Shown: in pieces, positions 1-10,007 of the stretch | Layout: every line of letters starts with the position of its first letter | How positions within the stretch are numbered: the stretch's first letter is position 1 | Origin: Acidiphilium sp. | Lineage (GTDB): Bacteria; Pseudomonadota; Alphaproteobacteria; Acetobacterales; Acetobacteraceae | Assembly (NCBI GenBank): GCA_028688905.1 | Contig: JAQTXH010000001.1 | Location: 1,221,770-1,285,769 of the forward strand | DNA: 64,000 nucleotides | Reading direction: 5' to 3' | Program-made: the position numbers and the translations under genes | Notes under the pieces: generated by a model | Database searches by the model: none | Told to the model about the DNA's origin: nothing | The model's input: only the letters and a program-made list of their open reading frames with translations

Positions 1-1936
1 TGAGGTGAGCAACGTCGCCGGCCGGTTTCGCGCCATCCGCGTGAGCAATCCGGCGCACAACATCAGGGGCACCGAACACCGGGCTAACCTTGATCATGCG
101 GCGGCGCAGGGCCTCGATATCATTATACGGCAACGGCTTACCGAGTGCGGCACTTGCGGCACGGATGATCGTCCAATCCTCCCGCGCCTCGCCGGGCGGG
201 AAAATCGCGCGCTGGGCAAGTTGGGCGCGGCCTTCGGTGTTGACATAGGTGCCGGGTTTTTCGGTGTAGGCGGCTCCCGGCAGGATGAGATCGGCGCGGG
301 CAGCACCGCGATCGCCGTGGTGGCCCTGGTAGATCACGAAGGTTTCGGGCGGAATTTTTGTCATGTCGAGTTCGTCAGCGCCGAGCAGCCAGAGCACGTC
401 GACGCCGCCGTTGAGCATTGCGGCGACATCCTTGCCGCCCTCCTGCGGGACGAAGCCAAGGTCGAGGCCGCCCACCCGTGCGGCGGCGTTGTGCAGCACG
501 TTGAAGCCATGCCAATCCGCGGCCAGCATGTCCGCGGCCCCGGCGATCTGCCAGCAGGCGGCGAATACCGCAGCGCCATCCAGCCGGGCGAGCGCCTGCT
601 GCCCGATGATCATCATCGGCTTTTTGGCGGCGGCCAGTTTTTTGGTGAATTCGTGCTCGGGGTCGAGCATCGCGCGCAGAGCGGCACCGTCATCGCCGAG
701 ATGCGTGCAAGCATAGGTTACGTCGGTTTTGCGGCCGATCATGCCGGCGACAAAATTGAGGTTTTCCACCCAGCGGCGGCGCAGGCGGGCGTTCAGCACC
801 GGGGCTTCGCGGCGCGGGTCGACGCCCACGAACAGCACGGCATCGGCCTCGTCGATTCCCTCGATCGTGGTGTTGAACAAATAGAATTCGCGCTGCGATG
901 CGTCGAGGGCGGTACCGTCCTGGCGGCAATCGAGATTGTGCGAGCCGAGGGCCGTCATCAGATCCTTCAGCGCCATCATGCTTTCGGCATCGCAAAGATT
1001 ACCGGCGATGGCACCAATTCGCGACGGTGCGGCGCTGGCGATGCGCGCGGCAAGGGCCGCCAGTGCGCTGTCCCAACTTGCTGGCTGCAATTTTCCGGCA
1101 ACCCTGATCCAGGGCCGGTCGAGGCGCTTGCGCTTCAGACCATCGAGCGCGAAGCGGGATTTATCGGCGAGCCATTCCTCGTTCACCGCATCGTTGATCC
1201 GCGGCAGAATCCGCAACACCTCGCCGCCGCGCGAATCGATCCGGATATTGGTGCCGACCGCGTCGAACACGTCGATACTGTCGGTCTTACGGAGTTCCCA
1301 GGTGCGGGCGACGAAGGCGTAGGGCTTGGCGGTGAGCGCGCCAACCGGGCAGAGGTCGATGATATTGCCCGAGAGTTCGGATGTCAGGCCGCGCTCGACG
1401 TAATTGGTGATTTCCATGGTTTCGCCGCGTGAGGTCGCGCCAAGTTCCGGCACGCCGGCGACTTCGGACAGAAATCGCACGCAGCGGGTGCATTGGATGC
1501 AGCGGGTCATCACGGTTTTGACCAGCGGGCCGAAGTTCTTGTCGGTCACCGCGCGCTTGTTTTCGAGATAGCGGCTGTGGTCGCGGCCATAGCCCATGGC
1601 TTCGTCCTGCAAATCGCACTCGCCGCCCTGATCGCAGATCGGGCAATCGAGCGGGTGGTTGATCAGCAGGAATTCCATGACGTTGCGCCGGGCTTGCCGC
1701 ACTTTTTCGGTATCGGTGAAAATCACCATGCCCTCGCCGACCGGCTGTCCGCAGGAGGCGACCGGCTTAGGCATTTTTTCGATCTCGACCAGGCACATCC
1801 GGCAATTGCCCGCGATCGACAGCCTCTCATGATAGCAGAAGCGCGGGATTTCCTTGCCCGCCGCCTCAGCGGCCTGCAACACGGTGAAGCCGTTCGGGAC
1901 TTCGATCTCGATGCCGTCGACCGTGACTTTTGCCAT
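1..1936 (-). CDS. nuoG: NADH-quinone oxidoreductase subunit G, partial (C-terminus beyond window)
   Basis: Large Fe-S subunit of respiratory complex I; it carries electrons from the NuoEF flavin module toward the membrane arm. Reading from the ATG at 1936, about 645 codons are open to the window edge, so roughly the last tenth of the protein is missing. Visible in order: an N-terminal ferredoxin-like [2Fe-2S] site (Cys34, Cys45, Cys48, Cys62), the His94/Cys98/Cys101/Cys107 cluster motif, a [4Fe-4S] site (Cys146, Cys149, Cys152 with Cys196) and then a molybdopterin-oxidoreductase-like domain. It follows nuoF by 46 bp in the same operon. A 475-codon frame on the opposite strand is a codon-bias shadow. 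Identity is certain; only the 3' end is unseen. Confidence 0.96.
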   Translation of the reverse strand, partial: MAKVTVDGIEIEVPNGFTVLQAAEAAGKEIPRFCYHERLSIAGNCRMCLVEIEKMPKPVASCGQPVGEGMVIFTDTEKVRQARRNVMEFLLINHPLDCPICDQGGECDLQDEAMGYGRDHSRYLENKRAVTDKNFGPLVKTVMTRCIQCTRCVRFLSEVAGVPELGATSRGETMEITNYVERGLTSELSGNIIDLCPVGALTAKPYAFVARTWELRKTDSIDVFDAVGTNIRIDSRGGEVLRILPRINDAVNEEWLADKSRFALDGLKRKRLDRPWIRVAGKLQPASWDSALAALAARIASAAPSRIGAIAGNLCDAESMMALKDLMTALGSHNLDCRQDGTALDASQREFYLFNTTIEGIDEADAVLFVGVDPRREAPVLNARLRRRWVENLNFVAGMIGRKTDVTYACTHLGDDGAALRAMLDPEHEFTKKLAAAKKPMMIIGQQALARLDGAAVFAACWQIAGAADMLAADWHGFNVLHNAAARVGGLDLGFVPQEGGKDVAAMLNGGVDVLWLLGADELDMTKIPPETFVIYQGHHGDRGAARADLILPGAAYTEKPGTYVNTEGRAQLAQRAIFPPGEAREDWTIIRAASAALGKPLPYNDIEALRRRMIKVSPVFGAPDVVRRIAHADGAKPAGDVAHL

Positions 1937-1982
1937 TAGTTCCGGCTCCAGATTGCAATGCGCTGCACAGGATCGACCATGT

Positions 1983-3278
1983 TCATTCCGCTGCGATCGC
2001 AGACGCGGTGCGCGATTTGTAATCGGCGATTCGCTGTTCCACCACGGGCCGGAAATGCCGCAACAGCCCCTGGATCGGCCAGGCCGCCGCATCGCCGAGG
2101 GCGCAAATCGTATGACCCTCGACTTGACGGGTCACCTGTTCGAGCAGGTCGATCTCGGCATAGTCGGCGCGGCCTTCGACCATACGGTTCATGATCCGCA
2201 TCATCCAGCCGGTGCCCTCGCGGCACGGCGTACACTGGCCGCAGCTTTCATGCTTGTAGAACGACGATAACCGGGCAATCGCGCGGATCAGATCGGTCGA
2301 TTTGTCCATCACGATCACCGCGGCGGTGCCAAGCCCGGAGCGGGCTTCGCGCAGGCTGTCGAAATCCATCAGCACGGTGTCGCAGACCGATTTCGGGATC
2401 ATCGGAACCGACGAACCGCCAGGGATCACCGCCAACAGATTGTCCCACCCGCCGCGCACGCCGCCCGCGTGCTTCTCGATCAGGTCACGCAGTGGAATTC
2501 CGAGTTCATCCTCGACATTGCACGGCTTGTTGACGTGACCTGAGATACAGAAAACCTTGGTGCCGGAATTTTTCGGCCGACCGAGTGTGGAAAACCACGC
2601 CGCGCCGCGCCGAAGGATCGTCGGCGCGCAAGAGATGGTTTCGACGTTGTTGACCGTCGTTGGGCAGCCATACAGCCCCATCGCCGCCGGAAACGGCGGC
2701 TTCATCCGGGGCATGCCTTTTTTGCCCTCGATGCTTTCAAGCAGGGCAGATTCCTCGCCACAGATATAGGCACCGGCACCGCGATGCACCACGATGTCGA
2801 ACGCCCATTCCGCGCCGCAAGCGTTCGGCCCGATCAAGCCCGCTTCACGTGCTTCATCGATCGCGGTCTGTAAGTGTATGTATTCATTGTAATATTCGCC
2901 ACGAATATAGATGAACGCCTTGTGCGCGCCCATCGCGAAGCTCGCGAGCAGGCAGCCTTCGACCAGCTTGTGCGGATCGTGGCGGATAATGTCGCGGTCC
3001 TTGCAGGTACCCGGTTCGCTTTCATCGGCATTGACCACCAGGAATGCCGGGCGGCCATCGCTCTGCTTGGGCATGAACGACCATTTCAGCCCGGTCGGAA
3101 AGCCCGCGCCACCACGGCCGCGCAAGCCGGAGGCTTTCATTTCTTCGACGATCGCATCGCGTCCACGCGCCATGATCGCCGCCGTGCCGTCCCAGTCGCC
3201 ACGGCTGCGGGCACCGGCGAGGTGCCAATCCTGGATGCCGTAAAGATTGGTGAAAATCCGGTCCTTGTCGCTCAGCAT
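1983..3278 (-). CDS. nuoF: NADH-quinone oxidoreductase subunit F
   Basis: NADH-binding flavoprotein of complex I: it oxidises NADH through FMN and passes electrons to its own [4Fe-4S] cluster (N3). The 431-residue length is normal for the family. The glycine-rich FMN/NADH segment [10 protein letters not shown] lies near residues 54-63. The cluster ligands are the C-x2-C-x2-C group at Cys346, Cys349 and Cys352, plus Cys392. Its ATG overlaps the nuoE stop by ATGA, which indicates translational coupling. The neighbours nuoE and nuoG complete the electron-input module. Confidence 0.97.
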   Translation of the reverse strand: MLSDKDRIFTNLYGIQDWHLAGARSRGDWDGTAAIMARGRDAIVEEMKASGLRGRGGAGFPTGLKWSFMPKQSDGRPAFLVVNADESEPGTCKDRDIIRHDPHKLVEGCLLASFAMGAHKAFIYIRGEYYNEYIHLQTAIDEAREAGLIGPNACGAEWAFDIVVHRGAGAYICGEESALLESIEGKKGMPRMKPPFPAAMGLYGCPTTVNNVETISCAPTILRRGAAWFSTLGRPKNSGTKVFCISGHVNKPCNVEDELGIPLRDLIEKHAGGVRGGWDNLLAVIPGGSSVPMIPKSVCDTVLMDFDSLREARSGLGTAAVIVMDKSTDLIRAIARLSSFYKHESCGQCTPCREGTGWMMRIMNRMVEGRADYAEIDLLEQVTRQVEGHTICALGDAAAWPIQGLLRHFRPVVEQRIADYKSRTASAIAAE

Positions 3279-3892
3279 CAGGATTCTGCTCCAGAATCTT
3301 GTTTGGTGACATCGGCGAACAGCGTGGTGCGGCCCCCTTCGGGGGCGGAATTCTGCCGCCCGACAGTCGATCCTAGTGGCGGCGCATCGCCGCGCCGGAA
3401 CGCCTCCAGCAACGCTTCGGTGCGGATGCCATCGAGGTCTTCGTAATAGTCATCGTTGACCTGAAGGACCGGCGCGTTGACGCAGGCCCCCAGGCACTCG
3501 ACCTCCTCGGTGCTGAACACATCGCCATGCGCCGCGACAGCGTGGCGGCAGGCGTCCATCACCGCGTCGGACCCGCGCAGCCAGCATGGTGTGGTGGTGC
3601 AGACCTGGAGGTGAAATTTCTGCACCGGCTTGGTGTGAAACATGGTGTAGAAGGTCGCAACCTCGTAAACCCGGATGCGCGGCATGGTCAGGCGATCCGC
3701 GATGACATCCATCGCGGCGCGCGGTACCCAGGCATGGCCGGTCAGCCGCGCCATTTGGCGTTGTGCCAGATCGAGCAGCGGCATCACCGCACTCGCTTGT
3801 TTGCCCGGAGGATATCTGCCGATGATGGCGGGAATCGCAGCCGCGCTTGTCTCGTCGAAGCTGAACGGTTCTGACACGATCATTTCACTCAT
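3278..3892 (-). CDS. nuoE: NADH-quinone oxidoreductase subunit E
   Basis: Thioredoxin-fold [2Fe-2S] subunit of the complex I NADH-dehydrogenase module (cluster N1a). The four expected cysteines are seen as C98-x4-C103 and C133-x3-C137, the latter in [10 protein letters not shown]. At 204 residues it is somewhat longer than the shortest bacterial forms because of a C-terminal tail after residue 165. Start codon ATG at 3892, only 3 bp after the nuoD stop. The stop overlaps nuoF by 4 nt. Confidence 0.96.
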   Translation of the reverse strand: MSEMIVSEPFSFDETSAAAIPAIIGRYPPGKQASAVMPLLDLAQRQMARLTGHAWVPRAAMDVIADRLTMPRIRVYEVATFYTMFHTKPVQKFHLQVCTTTPCWLRGSDAVMDACRHAVAAHGDVFSTEEVECLGACVNAPVLQVNDDYYEDLDGIRTEALLEAFRRGDAPPLGSTVGRQNSAPEGGRTTLFADVTKQDSGAES

Positions 3893-3895
3893 GGC

Positions 3896-5113
3896 TCAGC
3901 GATCCACTTCGCCGAATACGATGTCGAGCGAGCCGAGCACCGCGATCGCATCGGCCAGCAGGTGGCCCTTCGACATCAGTTCGAGCGCCTGGAGATGGGA
4001 AAATCCGGTTGCGCGGATTTTGCAGCGGTAGGGGTGGTTGGTGCCATCGGCGATCAGATACACCCCGAACTCGCCTTTCGGAGCCTCCACCGTGGTATAC
4101 GTGGTGCCCGCCGGCACGTGGTAGCCTTCGGTGTAGAGTTTGAAATGATGGATCAGCGCCTCCATCGAACGTTTCATCTCGGCGCGCTTAGGCGGGGCAA
4201 TCTTGTGATCCTGCACCTTGACCGGACCCTGCGGCATTTTCTGCAACGCCTGGCGGATGATTTTCAGGCTTTCGCCCATTTCGCGGATGCGGACGAGGTA
4301 GCGGTCGAAGCAATCGCCGTGCTGCCCGACCGGAATGTCGAATTCAACCTCGCTGTATTTGTCGTAGGGCTGTGCGCGGCGCAAATCCCACGCGATGCCG
4401 GCGGCGCGCAGATTGGGGCCGGAAAATCCCATGCCTAGCGCGTCTTCGGCAGAGATGATTCCGATATCGACCAGACGCTGACGGAAAATCCGGTTGTTGT
4501 TCAGCAGGTTCTGCAAATCGTCGAGAAATTTCGGGAAGGTTTCGCTCCAGGCCCAGATCTGCTCGGCGAGGCCGGCCGGCAGGTCTTTGGAAACCCCGCC
4601 GGGACGGAAATAATTGGCGTGGAATCGGGCACCCGACACGGCTTCGTGAAAGGTGAGCAGCTTTTCGCGTTCCTCATACCCCCACAGGCTCGGCGACTGC
4701 GCCCCGATGTCAAGCGCCAGATGCACAACAGTCAGCAAATGATTGAGAATACGGGTAATTTCAGAAAACAGAACCCTGATCCACTGGCCACGATCCGGGA
4801 CGGTGATGCCGAGCAGTTTTTCGGTGGCCAGCGCAAAGGCATGTTCGCAACACATCGGGCTGACGTAATCGAGCCGGTCGAAATAGGGCACCGCCTGGAT
4901 GTAGGATTTATATTCGATCAGTTTTTCGGTGCCGCGATGCAGCAGCCCGATATGCGGATCGGCACGGGTGACGGTTTCGCCGTCCAGTTCCATGATCAGG
5001 CGCAGCACGCCATGGGTGGCCGGATGCTGCGGCCCGACATTGACGGTATGGCGCTCCAGGTTGAGCCTGTGCAATTCCCGCCCGGGTGCGGCCTCGTGCA
5101 AGCCGCCGCTCAT
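3896..5113 (-). CDS. nuoD: NADH-quinone oxidoreductase subunit D
   Basis: The 49-kDa-type subunit of complex I that forms the quinone-binding pocket together with NuoB. The 405-residue protein shows the family blocks [12 protein letters not shown] near the N-terminus, [13 protein letters not shown], and a C-terminal DIVFGEVDR ending typical of NuoD. It belongs to the [NiFe]-hydrogenase large-subunit superfamily but lacks the metal-binding CxxC pairs, as expected for NuoD. NuoC and NuoD are separate here, not fused as in Escherichia coli. The ATG overlaps the nuoC TGA by 4 nt. Confidence 0.97.
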   Translation of the reverse strand: MSGGLHEAAPGRELHRLNLERHTVNVGPQHPATHGVLRLIMELDGETVTRADPHIGLLHRGTEKLIEYKSYIQAVPYFDRLDYVSPMCCEHAFALATEKLLGITVPDRGQWIRVLFSEITRILNHLLTVVHLALDIGAQSPSLWGYEEREKLLTFHEAVSGARFHANYFRPGGVSKDLPAGLAEQIWAWSETFPKFLDDLQNLLNNNRIFRQRLVDIGIISAEDALGMGFSGPNLRAAGIAWDLRRAQPYDKYSEVEFDIPVGQHGDCFDRYLVRIREMGESLKIIRQALQKMPQGPVKVQDHKIAPPKRAEMKRSMEALIHHFKLYTEGYHVPAGTTYTTVEAPKGEFGVYLIADGTNHPYRCKIRATGFSHLQALELMSKGHLLADAIAVLGSLDIVFGEVDR

Positions 5114-5772
5114 GGTTTCGCTCCCGGCTTCGGCTGAGGGTCCGGTTCGGCGGGACGATAGGCCTTTTCATCGCCGGGCAGTGTGGTCATCGCTTCCCAG
5201 GGGGACAGGAAGTCGAAACTGCGGAATTCCTGGGTCAAGGCGACTTTCTCATAGACCACGCGCTTCTGCTCCTCGTCATACCGAAGTTCGACATAGCCGG
5301 TCAGCGGAAAATCCTTGCGGAGGGGATGCCCCTCGAACCCATAGTCGGTCATGATCCGGCGGTGGTCGGCCAGACCAGCAAACGTGATGCCAAACAGGTC
5401 GAACACCTCGCGCTCCCACCAGGCCGTGCCGGGCCAGACGCTGGTGACACTGGGAACCGCGGCGATTTCGTCGGTGCCGACGATCACCCGCAGCCGATCG
5501 TTGCGGGTCACCGAGAGCAAATTGTACACCACATCGAATCGTTCGGTGCGCTGCGGCCAATCGACCCCGCAGACATCCATGCACTGCTCAAAGGCGAATC
5601 GGGGATCGCGGCGCAAAATCGCCATCAGGCCGACCAGATTGTCGCGGGTTGCGAGCAGGATTCGCTCGTCACGTTCCATCGCCACCGCGACCACGCCGGG
5701 CAGACCGCGCAGCGCCTCGGCAAACGGATCGAGCACCGGCGTCGGTGCTTCAGGCGTTGTTGCCTCACTCAC
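5110..5772 (-). CDS. nuoC: NADH-quinone oxidoreductase subunit C
   Basis: The 30-kDa-type peripheral-arm subunit of complex I. The frame is open further upstream to 5934, but that extension lies inside nuoB and has no NuoC similarity. I chose the GTG at 5772, which overlaps the nuoB stop by 8 nt and gives 220 residues beginning [10 protein letters not shown]. The NuoC signature ERE(V/I)FDLFGI is present around residues 125-135, followed by the conserved [19 protein letters not shown] block. An internal start cannot be excluded. The stop overlaps the nuoD ATG. Confidence 0.94.
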   Translation of the reverse strand: MSEATTPEAPTPVLDPFAEALRGLPGVVAVAMERDERILLATRDNLVGLMAILRRDPRFAFEQCMDVCGVDWPQRTERFDVVYNLLSVTRNDRLRVIVGTDEIAAVPSVTSVWPGTAWWEREVFDLFGITFAGLADHRRIMTDYGFEGHPLRKDFPLTGYVELRYDEEQKRVVYEKVALTQEFRSFDFLSPWEAMTTLPGDEKAYRPAEPDPQPKPGAKP

Positions 5773-6325
5773 GGAAGATCGTCCCGGTCCGCCGAATTTT
5801 CTTTTGCAACTGCATGATGCCGTAGACCAGAGCCTCCGCCGTTGGCGGGCATCCCGGCACGTAGATATCCACCGGCACGATCCGGTCGCAGCCGCGCACC
5901 ACCGAGTATGAAAAATGATAGTAACCGCCGCCATTGGCGCAACTGCCCATCGAGATCACCCAGCGCGGTTCGGGCATCTGATCGTACACTTTGCGCAGCG
6001 CGGGGGCCATTTTGTTGGTCAGGGTACCGGCGACGATCATCACGTCGCTCTGGCGCGGTGAATTGCGCGGGATGATGCCGAATCGGTCGAGATCCCATCG
6101 CGGCATATAGGCGTGGATCATTTCAACGGCGCAGCACGCGAGGCCGAAGGTCATCGGCCACAAGCTGCCAGTGCGCGCCCAGTTCACCAATTTGTCCAGA
6201 TTGGCGACAACGAAGCCTTTGCCGGCGATTTCACCGGTAATGCTGCGGATCACCGCGTCCTGCTCGGCACCCGGAGCCAGCGCTTCGCGGTTCCACGCAA
6301 CGTCGGGTTGCTGCACGGCGTTCAT
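5765..6325 (-). CDS. nuoB: NADH-quinone oxidoreductase subunit B
   Basis: Complex I subunit that carries the terminal [4Fe-4S] cluster N2, which reduces ubiquinone. The ligands are visible as the adjacent Cys64-Cys65 in GLACCAVEM, Cys129 in MGSCANGGG and Cys159 in VPGCPP. The frame is open to 6391, but the ATG at 6325 has a good Shine-Dalgarno (GGAAGG at 6332-6337, 6 nt spacer) and removes 22 unconserved residues, so 186 residues are proposed. It lies 93 bp downstream of nuoA. Confidence 0.95.
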   Translation of the reverse strand: MNAVQQPDVAWNREALAPGAEQDAVIRSITGEIAGKGFVVANLDKLVNWARTGSLWPMTFGLACCAVEMIHAYMPRWDLDRFGIIPRNSPRQSDVMIVAGTLTNKMAPALRKVYDQMPEPRWVISMGSCANGGGYYHFSYSVVRGCDRIVPVDIYVPGCPPTAEALVYGIMQLQKKIRRTGTIFRE

Positions 6326-6418
6326 CTCATGCCTTCCGATCAGACCGGTATCCGGCCAATAACCACATCCTTGCGCAATTCCAAAGCGCAATGTGGCACT
6401 TTGCGTGCCATACCTGGA

Positions 6419-6784
6419 TTACTCCCAGTCCAGCGCACCCTTTCGCCACTCGTAAATGAACCCGACCACCAATATCCCCAGAAAACCCATCATCGACCAG
6501 AAACCGAGCATGCTGATACGCGACAGGCTGACCGCCCAGGGAAACAGGAACGCCACTTCAACGTCGAAAATGATGAAAAGGATGGCGACGAGGTAATAGC
6601 GGACATCGAACTTTCGCCGTGCATCGCCAAACGGCTCAAATCCGCATTCATAGGCACCAAGCTTTTCGCCATACGGGTTTTGCCGCGCCACCAGAATGGA
6701 GCCGGCGACGAATGCCACGCCGATCAGAGCGGCAATGCCCAGGAACACCAAAATCGGAAAATAGTTCATCAAGCTCGGTTGCAT
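6419..6784 (-). CDS. nuoA: NADH-quinone oxidoreductase subunit A
   Basis: Small membrane subunit of complex I, first gene of the nuo operon. The 121 residues contain three hydrophobic segments (about 7-31, 63-83 and 91-112) and the conserved [11 protein letters not shown] loop followed by [18 protein letters not shown], which is diagnostic for NuoA. It is transcribed toward nuoB with a likely promoter in the 200-bp gap upstream, downstream of the tRNA-Asp gene. Confidence 0.96.
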   Translation of the reverse strand: MQPSLMNYFPILVFLGIAALIGVAFVAGSILVARQNPYGEKLGAYECGFEPFGDARRKFDVRYYLVAILFIIFDVEVAFLFPWAVSLSRISMLGFWSMMGFLGILVVGFIYEWRKGALDWE

Positions 6785-6947
6785 CGCGGTCTGCCTTTAC
6801 TCTGCCCCAAGTTTGCGCCGGTAGCCCGCATCGCGCGACCACAGGCACTCAGTGTTTTTGCTTTCCGCTTGTCGTATCGCGCACGGAACAGGTCAAGCTC
6901 GCTTGCCTGCCGTGAAGGACCTAATCCCCCGATCGTGTTCCATCAGA

Positions 6948-6953
6948 ATTATA
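6948..6953 (-). promoter_or_regulatory. possible -10 box of the nuo operon promoter
   Basis: A perfect TATAAT on the minus strand lies about 165 bp upstream of the nuoA ATG and 30 bp downstream of the tRNA-Asp 3' end. No good -35 hexamer sits at 16-18 bp, so this is a weak call based on the -10 box alone. Confidence 0.3.
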
Positions 6954-6982
6954 CGATAGATGGTTGTCACTAAACTAGAAAC

Positions 6983-7059
<77 letters not shown>

Positions 7060-7071
7060 TTCGTTGGCGTG

Positions 7072-7100
7072 CTCGTAACGCGCCGGTCTGAAAGCGTCAA
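7072..7100 (-). promoter_or_regulatory. possible promoter of tRNA-Asp
   Basis: On the minus strand TTGACG (7095-7100) is followed after 17 bp by TACGAG (7072-7077). The -35 is good and the -10 is poor, but the spacing puts the start a few bases before the mature tRNA 5' end, as usual for tRNA genes. Confidence 0.35.
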
Positions 7101-7268
7101 GCATAGTCGGATATTTAGCGCGATCGTGAAAGACGATCATGCTCTAATGCCGCCACTGCCCCTGCAAGGCTTCAGGATTTCAGCCTGATCGGGCCGTGCA
7201 TGCCCGGCCAGTCGGAATAGCCGGTTGCGTTGCCGCCGTTGCCTCAAAGATAGGTCTTGATGCGCTGC

Positions 7269-7292
7269 AAAAAAACCCGGCACGTTGCCGGG
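7269..7292 (-). terminator. Rho-independent terminator of the MFS transporter gene
   Basis: Reading the minus strand, the hairpin CCCGGCA ACG TGCCGGG (7276-7292) is followed at once by a run of seven T (7269-7275). It starts 2-3 nt after the transporter stop codon at 7295, so it insulates that gene from tRNA-Asp and nuo. Confidence 0.85.
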
Positions 7293-7294
7293 TG

Positions 7295-8500
7295 CTATCG
7301 CTGACGGTTGGGCGATGGCATCATTGTGAGGAAACCCATGCCGATCAGCATGGCTACCGCCGCCATGTAGAGCGCGCCGCGATAGCTGCCGGTGGAGGCG
7401 GCGATGATACCGGAGACGGCGGGTGCCACGATCTGTGCCGCGCCGAAGCTGATGGTCAGGCGCGCCATGGCGGTAGCCGGATTGCTCGGGTACAATCGAC
7501 CGATGATGCTTAGCGTCATGCTGGTGATGCCGTTGAACGAGGCCCCGTACAGAGCGGCACTGGTCATCAACCCAAAAAGACCATCGGTACGGGCGGCGAG
7601 CAGAATGCTGGCGATCAGGACCGCGAACGCCGCGAGCAGAGCTGGTATGTCGCCGGCGCGCCGGGCCACTCGGTCCCACAGCGGGCAGGATGGCATCGCG
7701 GCGAGGCCGGCCACCACCCAGATCACATTGCCGTAACCGCGCAGCGCCGGATGGTGCGCGGCAATCGCCACCAGAAAGGTGGCGCTGACGACATAGCCGA
7801 CACCGGCGCAAAAATAGGCCAGGGTGAAAAAGATCATCCAGCGCCGCGTGGGCGGGCGATCTTGATGGAGACTGCGCGGACCGCCCGGTGCCGCGGGTGC
7901 CGGCATCCAGGCCCAGGCAGGGATCAGCAGCACGATACCGACGATGCCAGCAGCCAGCCATTGCCGCGCCCAATCGAGCGATCCCGCCATCGCGATCGCG
8001 AGCAGGCCTGAAACCGCGATACCAAGGCCGACGCCCGCGAAATGCACGCCCAGTTCCAGCCGCCGGCCATGGTGGCGCAGCCAGTTCAGCACCAGCCCGG
8101 AACTCAATAACAGCCCAGCAACGCTGGAGACCCCGGCGATGAAACGCAGAAACTCCCACATGGCCATATTAGTGGTCAGCCCCATGCCGGCGGTGCCGAT
8201 GAGAGCGACGACGAGCAGGGCGCGGTAGAGTGCAAACTTCGCGCGCAGACCGCCCACCGAGGCGGCGAGCAAGGTGCCGGCCATGTATCCGGCGTAGTTG
8301 GTGGTGGCGAGCCAACCGCCGCCGGTGACCGAAAGATGTGCCTCTGCCTGCATAACGGGCAGCAGCGGCGTGTAGAGAAACCGTGCGAGACCGACGGTGA
8401 GGACCATGCTGGCGACGCCGGCGGCCATGACGCGCGCCGCTTCGCTATTGGTCGCGCGGCATTCAAGGGTCGTGGCGGCAGCAGGCATGGCAGGCCTCAT
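7295..8500 (-). CDS. MFS transporter, YbfB/YjiJ-like
   Basis: Inner-membrane permease of the major facilitator superfamily with about 12 hydrophobic segments over 401 residues. The N-terminal block VGLARFLYTPLLPVMQ, followed by a GGGWLATTNYAGYMAG segment, resembles the YbfB/YjiJ family, whose substrates are mostly unknown. The frame is open to 8542; the ATG at 8500 (MRPAMPAAAT) or 8488 is preferred because the upstream residues are not hydrophobic or conserved. It lies 53 bp downstream of livF on the same strand and ends in its own terminator. No substrate can be assigned. Confidence 0.8.
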   Translation of the reverse strand: MRPAMPAAATTLECRATNSEAARVMAAGVASMVLTVGLARFLYTPLLPVMQAEAHLSVTGGGWLATTNYAGYMAGTLLAASVGGLRAKFALYRALLVVALIGTAGMGLTTNMAMWEFLRFIAGVSSVAGLLLSSGLVLNWLRHHGRRLELGVHFAGVGLGIAVSGLLAIAMAGSLDWARQWLAAGIVGIVLLIPAWAWMPAPAAPGGPRSLHQDRPPTRRWMIFFTLAYFCAGVGYVVSATFLVAIAAHHPALRGYGNVIWVVAGLAAMPSCPLWDRVARRAGDIPALLAAFAVLIASILLAARTDGLFGLMTSAALYGASFNGITSMTLSIIGRLYPSNPATAMARLTISFGAAQIVAPAVSGIIAASTGSYRGALYMAAVAMLIGMGFLTMMPSPNRQR

Positions 8501-8553
8501 GACGTATTCCGCAACCCTAGCCCACCCGCCGCGCGATCTCAATCCACGACGGT

Positions 8554-9261
8554 TCAGACCTGGGTGACGCCGGCGAGGCTCTCCATCCGCGCGGTGTCGC
8601 TCGCGAGGGCGGCGGCGTTACCGTCGTAGACCACCTCGCCTTCCGACAGCACGTAGGCACGATCCGCCAGCTGGAGGGCGAGAACAGCGTTTTGTTCGAC
8701 CAGCAAAATCGACATCCCCTCCCCCTTCATCCGCCCCACCGTACGCATCACTTCCTGGACGATGACCGGCGCGAGACCCTGGGAGGGTTCATCGAGGATG
8801 AGGAGCTTCGGGTTGAGCAGCAGCGCGCGGGCGATGGCGAGCATTTCCTGCTCGCCGCCCGACAGGCGGCCGCCCTTGCTGGCGCGGCGTTCCGCGAGCC
8901 GGGGAAAAAGTTGATACACCGCCTCGATCGTCCAGGGTCCTTTGGTCTGCGGCGGAACCAGCAGATTTTCATGGACGGTGAGATGGCCAAAAATTTTCCG
9001 CCCCTCGGGAACATAGCCGACGCCCATGCCGGCGATACGGTACGGCGGTTTGCCGGTGGCATCGTTTCCGAACAGGCGTACGCTTCCTTCACGGGGCGGG
9101 GTCAATCCCATGATGCTGCGCATGGTGGTGGTTTTGCCGGCACCATTACGGCCTAACAACGCGACCAGTTCGCCTGCGCCAACAACGAGCGAGACACCGT
9201 TCAAAATGTGGCTCTTGCCGTAATAGGTCTGCAAACCTTCAACCTGGAGCACGGCACTCAT
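8554..9261 (-). CDS. livF: Branched-chain amino acid-type ABC transporter, ATPase LivF
   Basis: One of two ATPases of a Liv/HAAT-class importer. The 235-residue protein has Walker A GRNGAGKTT (about residues 37-45), the ABC signature LSGGEQEML, Walker B LLILDEPSQGLAP and a switch histidine-type region typical of LivF. The ATG overlaps the livG stop by 4 nt; all four transporter genes downstream of the binding protein overlap in this way. Confidence 0.94.
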   Translation of the reverse strand: MSAVLQVEGLQTYYGKSHILNGVSLVVGAGELVALLGRNGAGKTTTMRSIMGLTPPREGSVRLFGNDATGKPPYRIAGMGVGYVPEGRKIFGHLTVHENLLVPPQTKGPWTIEAVYQLFPRLAERRASKGGRLSGGEQEMLAIARALLLNPKLLILDEPSQGLAPVIVQEVMRTVGRMKGEGMSILLVEQNAVLALQLADRAYVLSEGEVVYDGNAAALASDTARMESLAGVTQV

Positions 9262-10007
9262 GCGGCCTGCCCCAGATATGCCGTCTGCACGCGAGGATTG
9301 CCGGCGATTTCGGCGGCATTGCCTTCGGCTAGCATCCGCCCATTGTCGAGCACGGTGATGCGGTCCGCGATTCCGAACACGATCGCCATGTCGTGCTCGA
9401 CGAACAGCATGGTGATACCCTGGTCTTTGTTGAGCCGGCGGATCAGGTCGGTCATGTGGTTGGTTTCCTCGTCGCCCATGCCGGCCGTGGGTTCATCGAG
9501 CAACAGAAGTTTTGGCGATTTTGCGAGAACGATGCCGATTTCGACGACTCGTTGATCGCCATGCGCCAGTTCACCGGCGATGCGGTGCATTTTCGCACTC
9601 ATCCTGACCGTATCGGCGAGGTCTTCGACCCGGCGGGTCACGGCCGCGCGGGTTGCGGCGGAAATCCAGGGGCGGAGATTGATCCCCATGGCGGTTTCGA
9701 CCGCGATTCGAAGATTTTCCTGCACCGTAAGGGCGAGAAATATCTCGGTGATCTGGAAGGTGCGGATGATGCCGCGCCGGACCAGGGCTGTCGGGTTGAC
9801 CGCAGTGATCGGCTTGTTTTCAAAAATGATGGTGCCGTCAGTGGGTGGGAAAAAGCCGCTGATCAGGTTGAACAGCGTGGTCTTACCCGCCCCGTTCGGG
9901 CCGATCACCGCGCGGAGTTCGCCGGGTTCGACGCTGAGCGAAATACCGGACAGGGCTTGCAGCGCACCGAACCGGCGACCGACGTTTTCGAGCACGAGCA
10001 GGCTCAT
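9258..10007 (-). CDS. livG: Branched-chain amino acid-type ABC transporter, ATPase LivG
   Basis: Second ATPase of the Liv system, 249 residues. It has Walker A GPNGAGKTT near residues 35-43, Walker B LLLLDEPTAGMG and the LivG-type signature LAHGDQRVVEIG in place of the canonical LSGGQ. The insert with the FQITEIFLALTVQENL segment is also typical of LivG. It overlaps livM and livF by 4 nt each. Confidence 0.94.
   Translation of the reverse strand: MSLLVLENVGRRFGALQALSGISLSVEPGELRAVIGPNGAGKTTLFNLISGFFPPTDGTIIFENKPITAVNPTALVRRGIIRTFQITEIFLALTVQENLRIAVETAMGINLRPWISAATRAAVTRRVEDLADTVRMSAKMHRIAGELAHGDQRVVEIGIVLAKSPKLLLLDEPTAGMGDEETNHMTDLIRRLNKDQGITMLFVEHDMAIVFGIADRITVLDNGRMLAEGNAAEIAGNPRVQTAYLGQAA

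Noticed and set aside
5-1432. 475-codon open frame on the plus strand
   Set aside because: It lies opposite nuoG, whose Fe-S motifs are clear; GC-rich codon bias leaves the antisense frame open. No start signal and no recognisable domain.
5773-5934. longer nuoC with 54 extra N-terminal residues
   Set aside because: The extra part is an out-of-frame translation of nuoB; a GTG at 5772 gives the conserved protein length.
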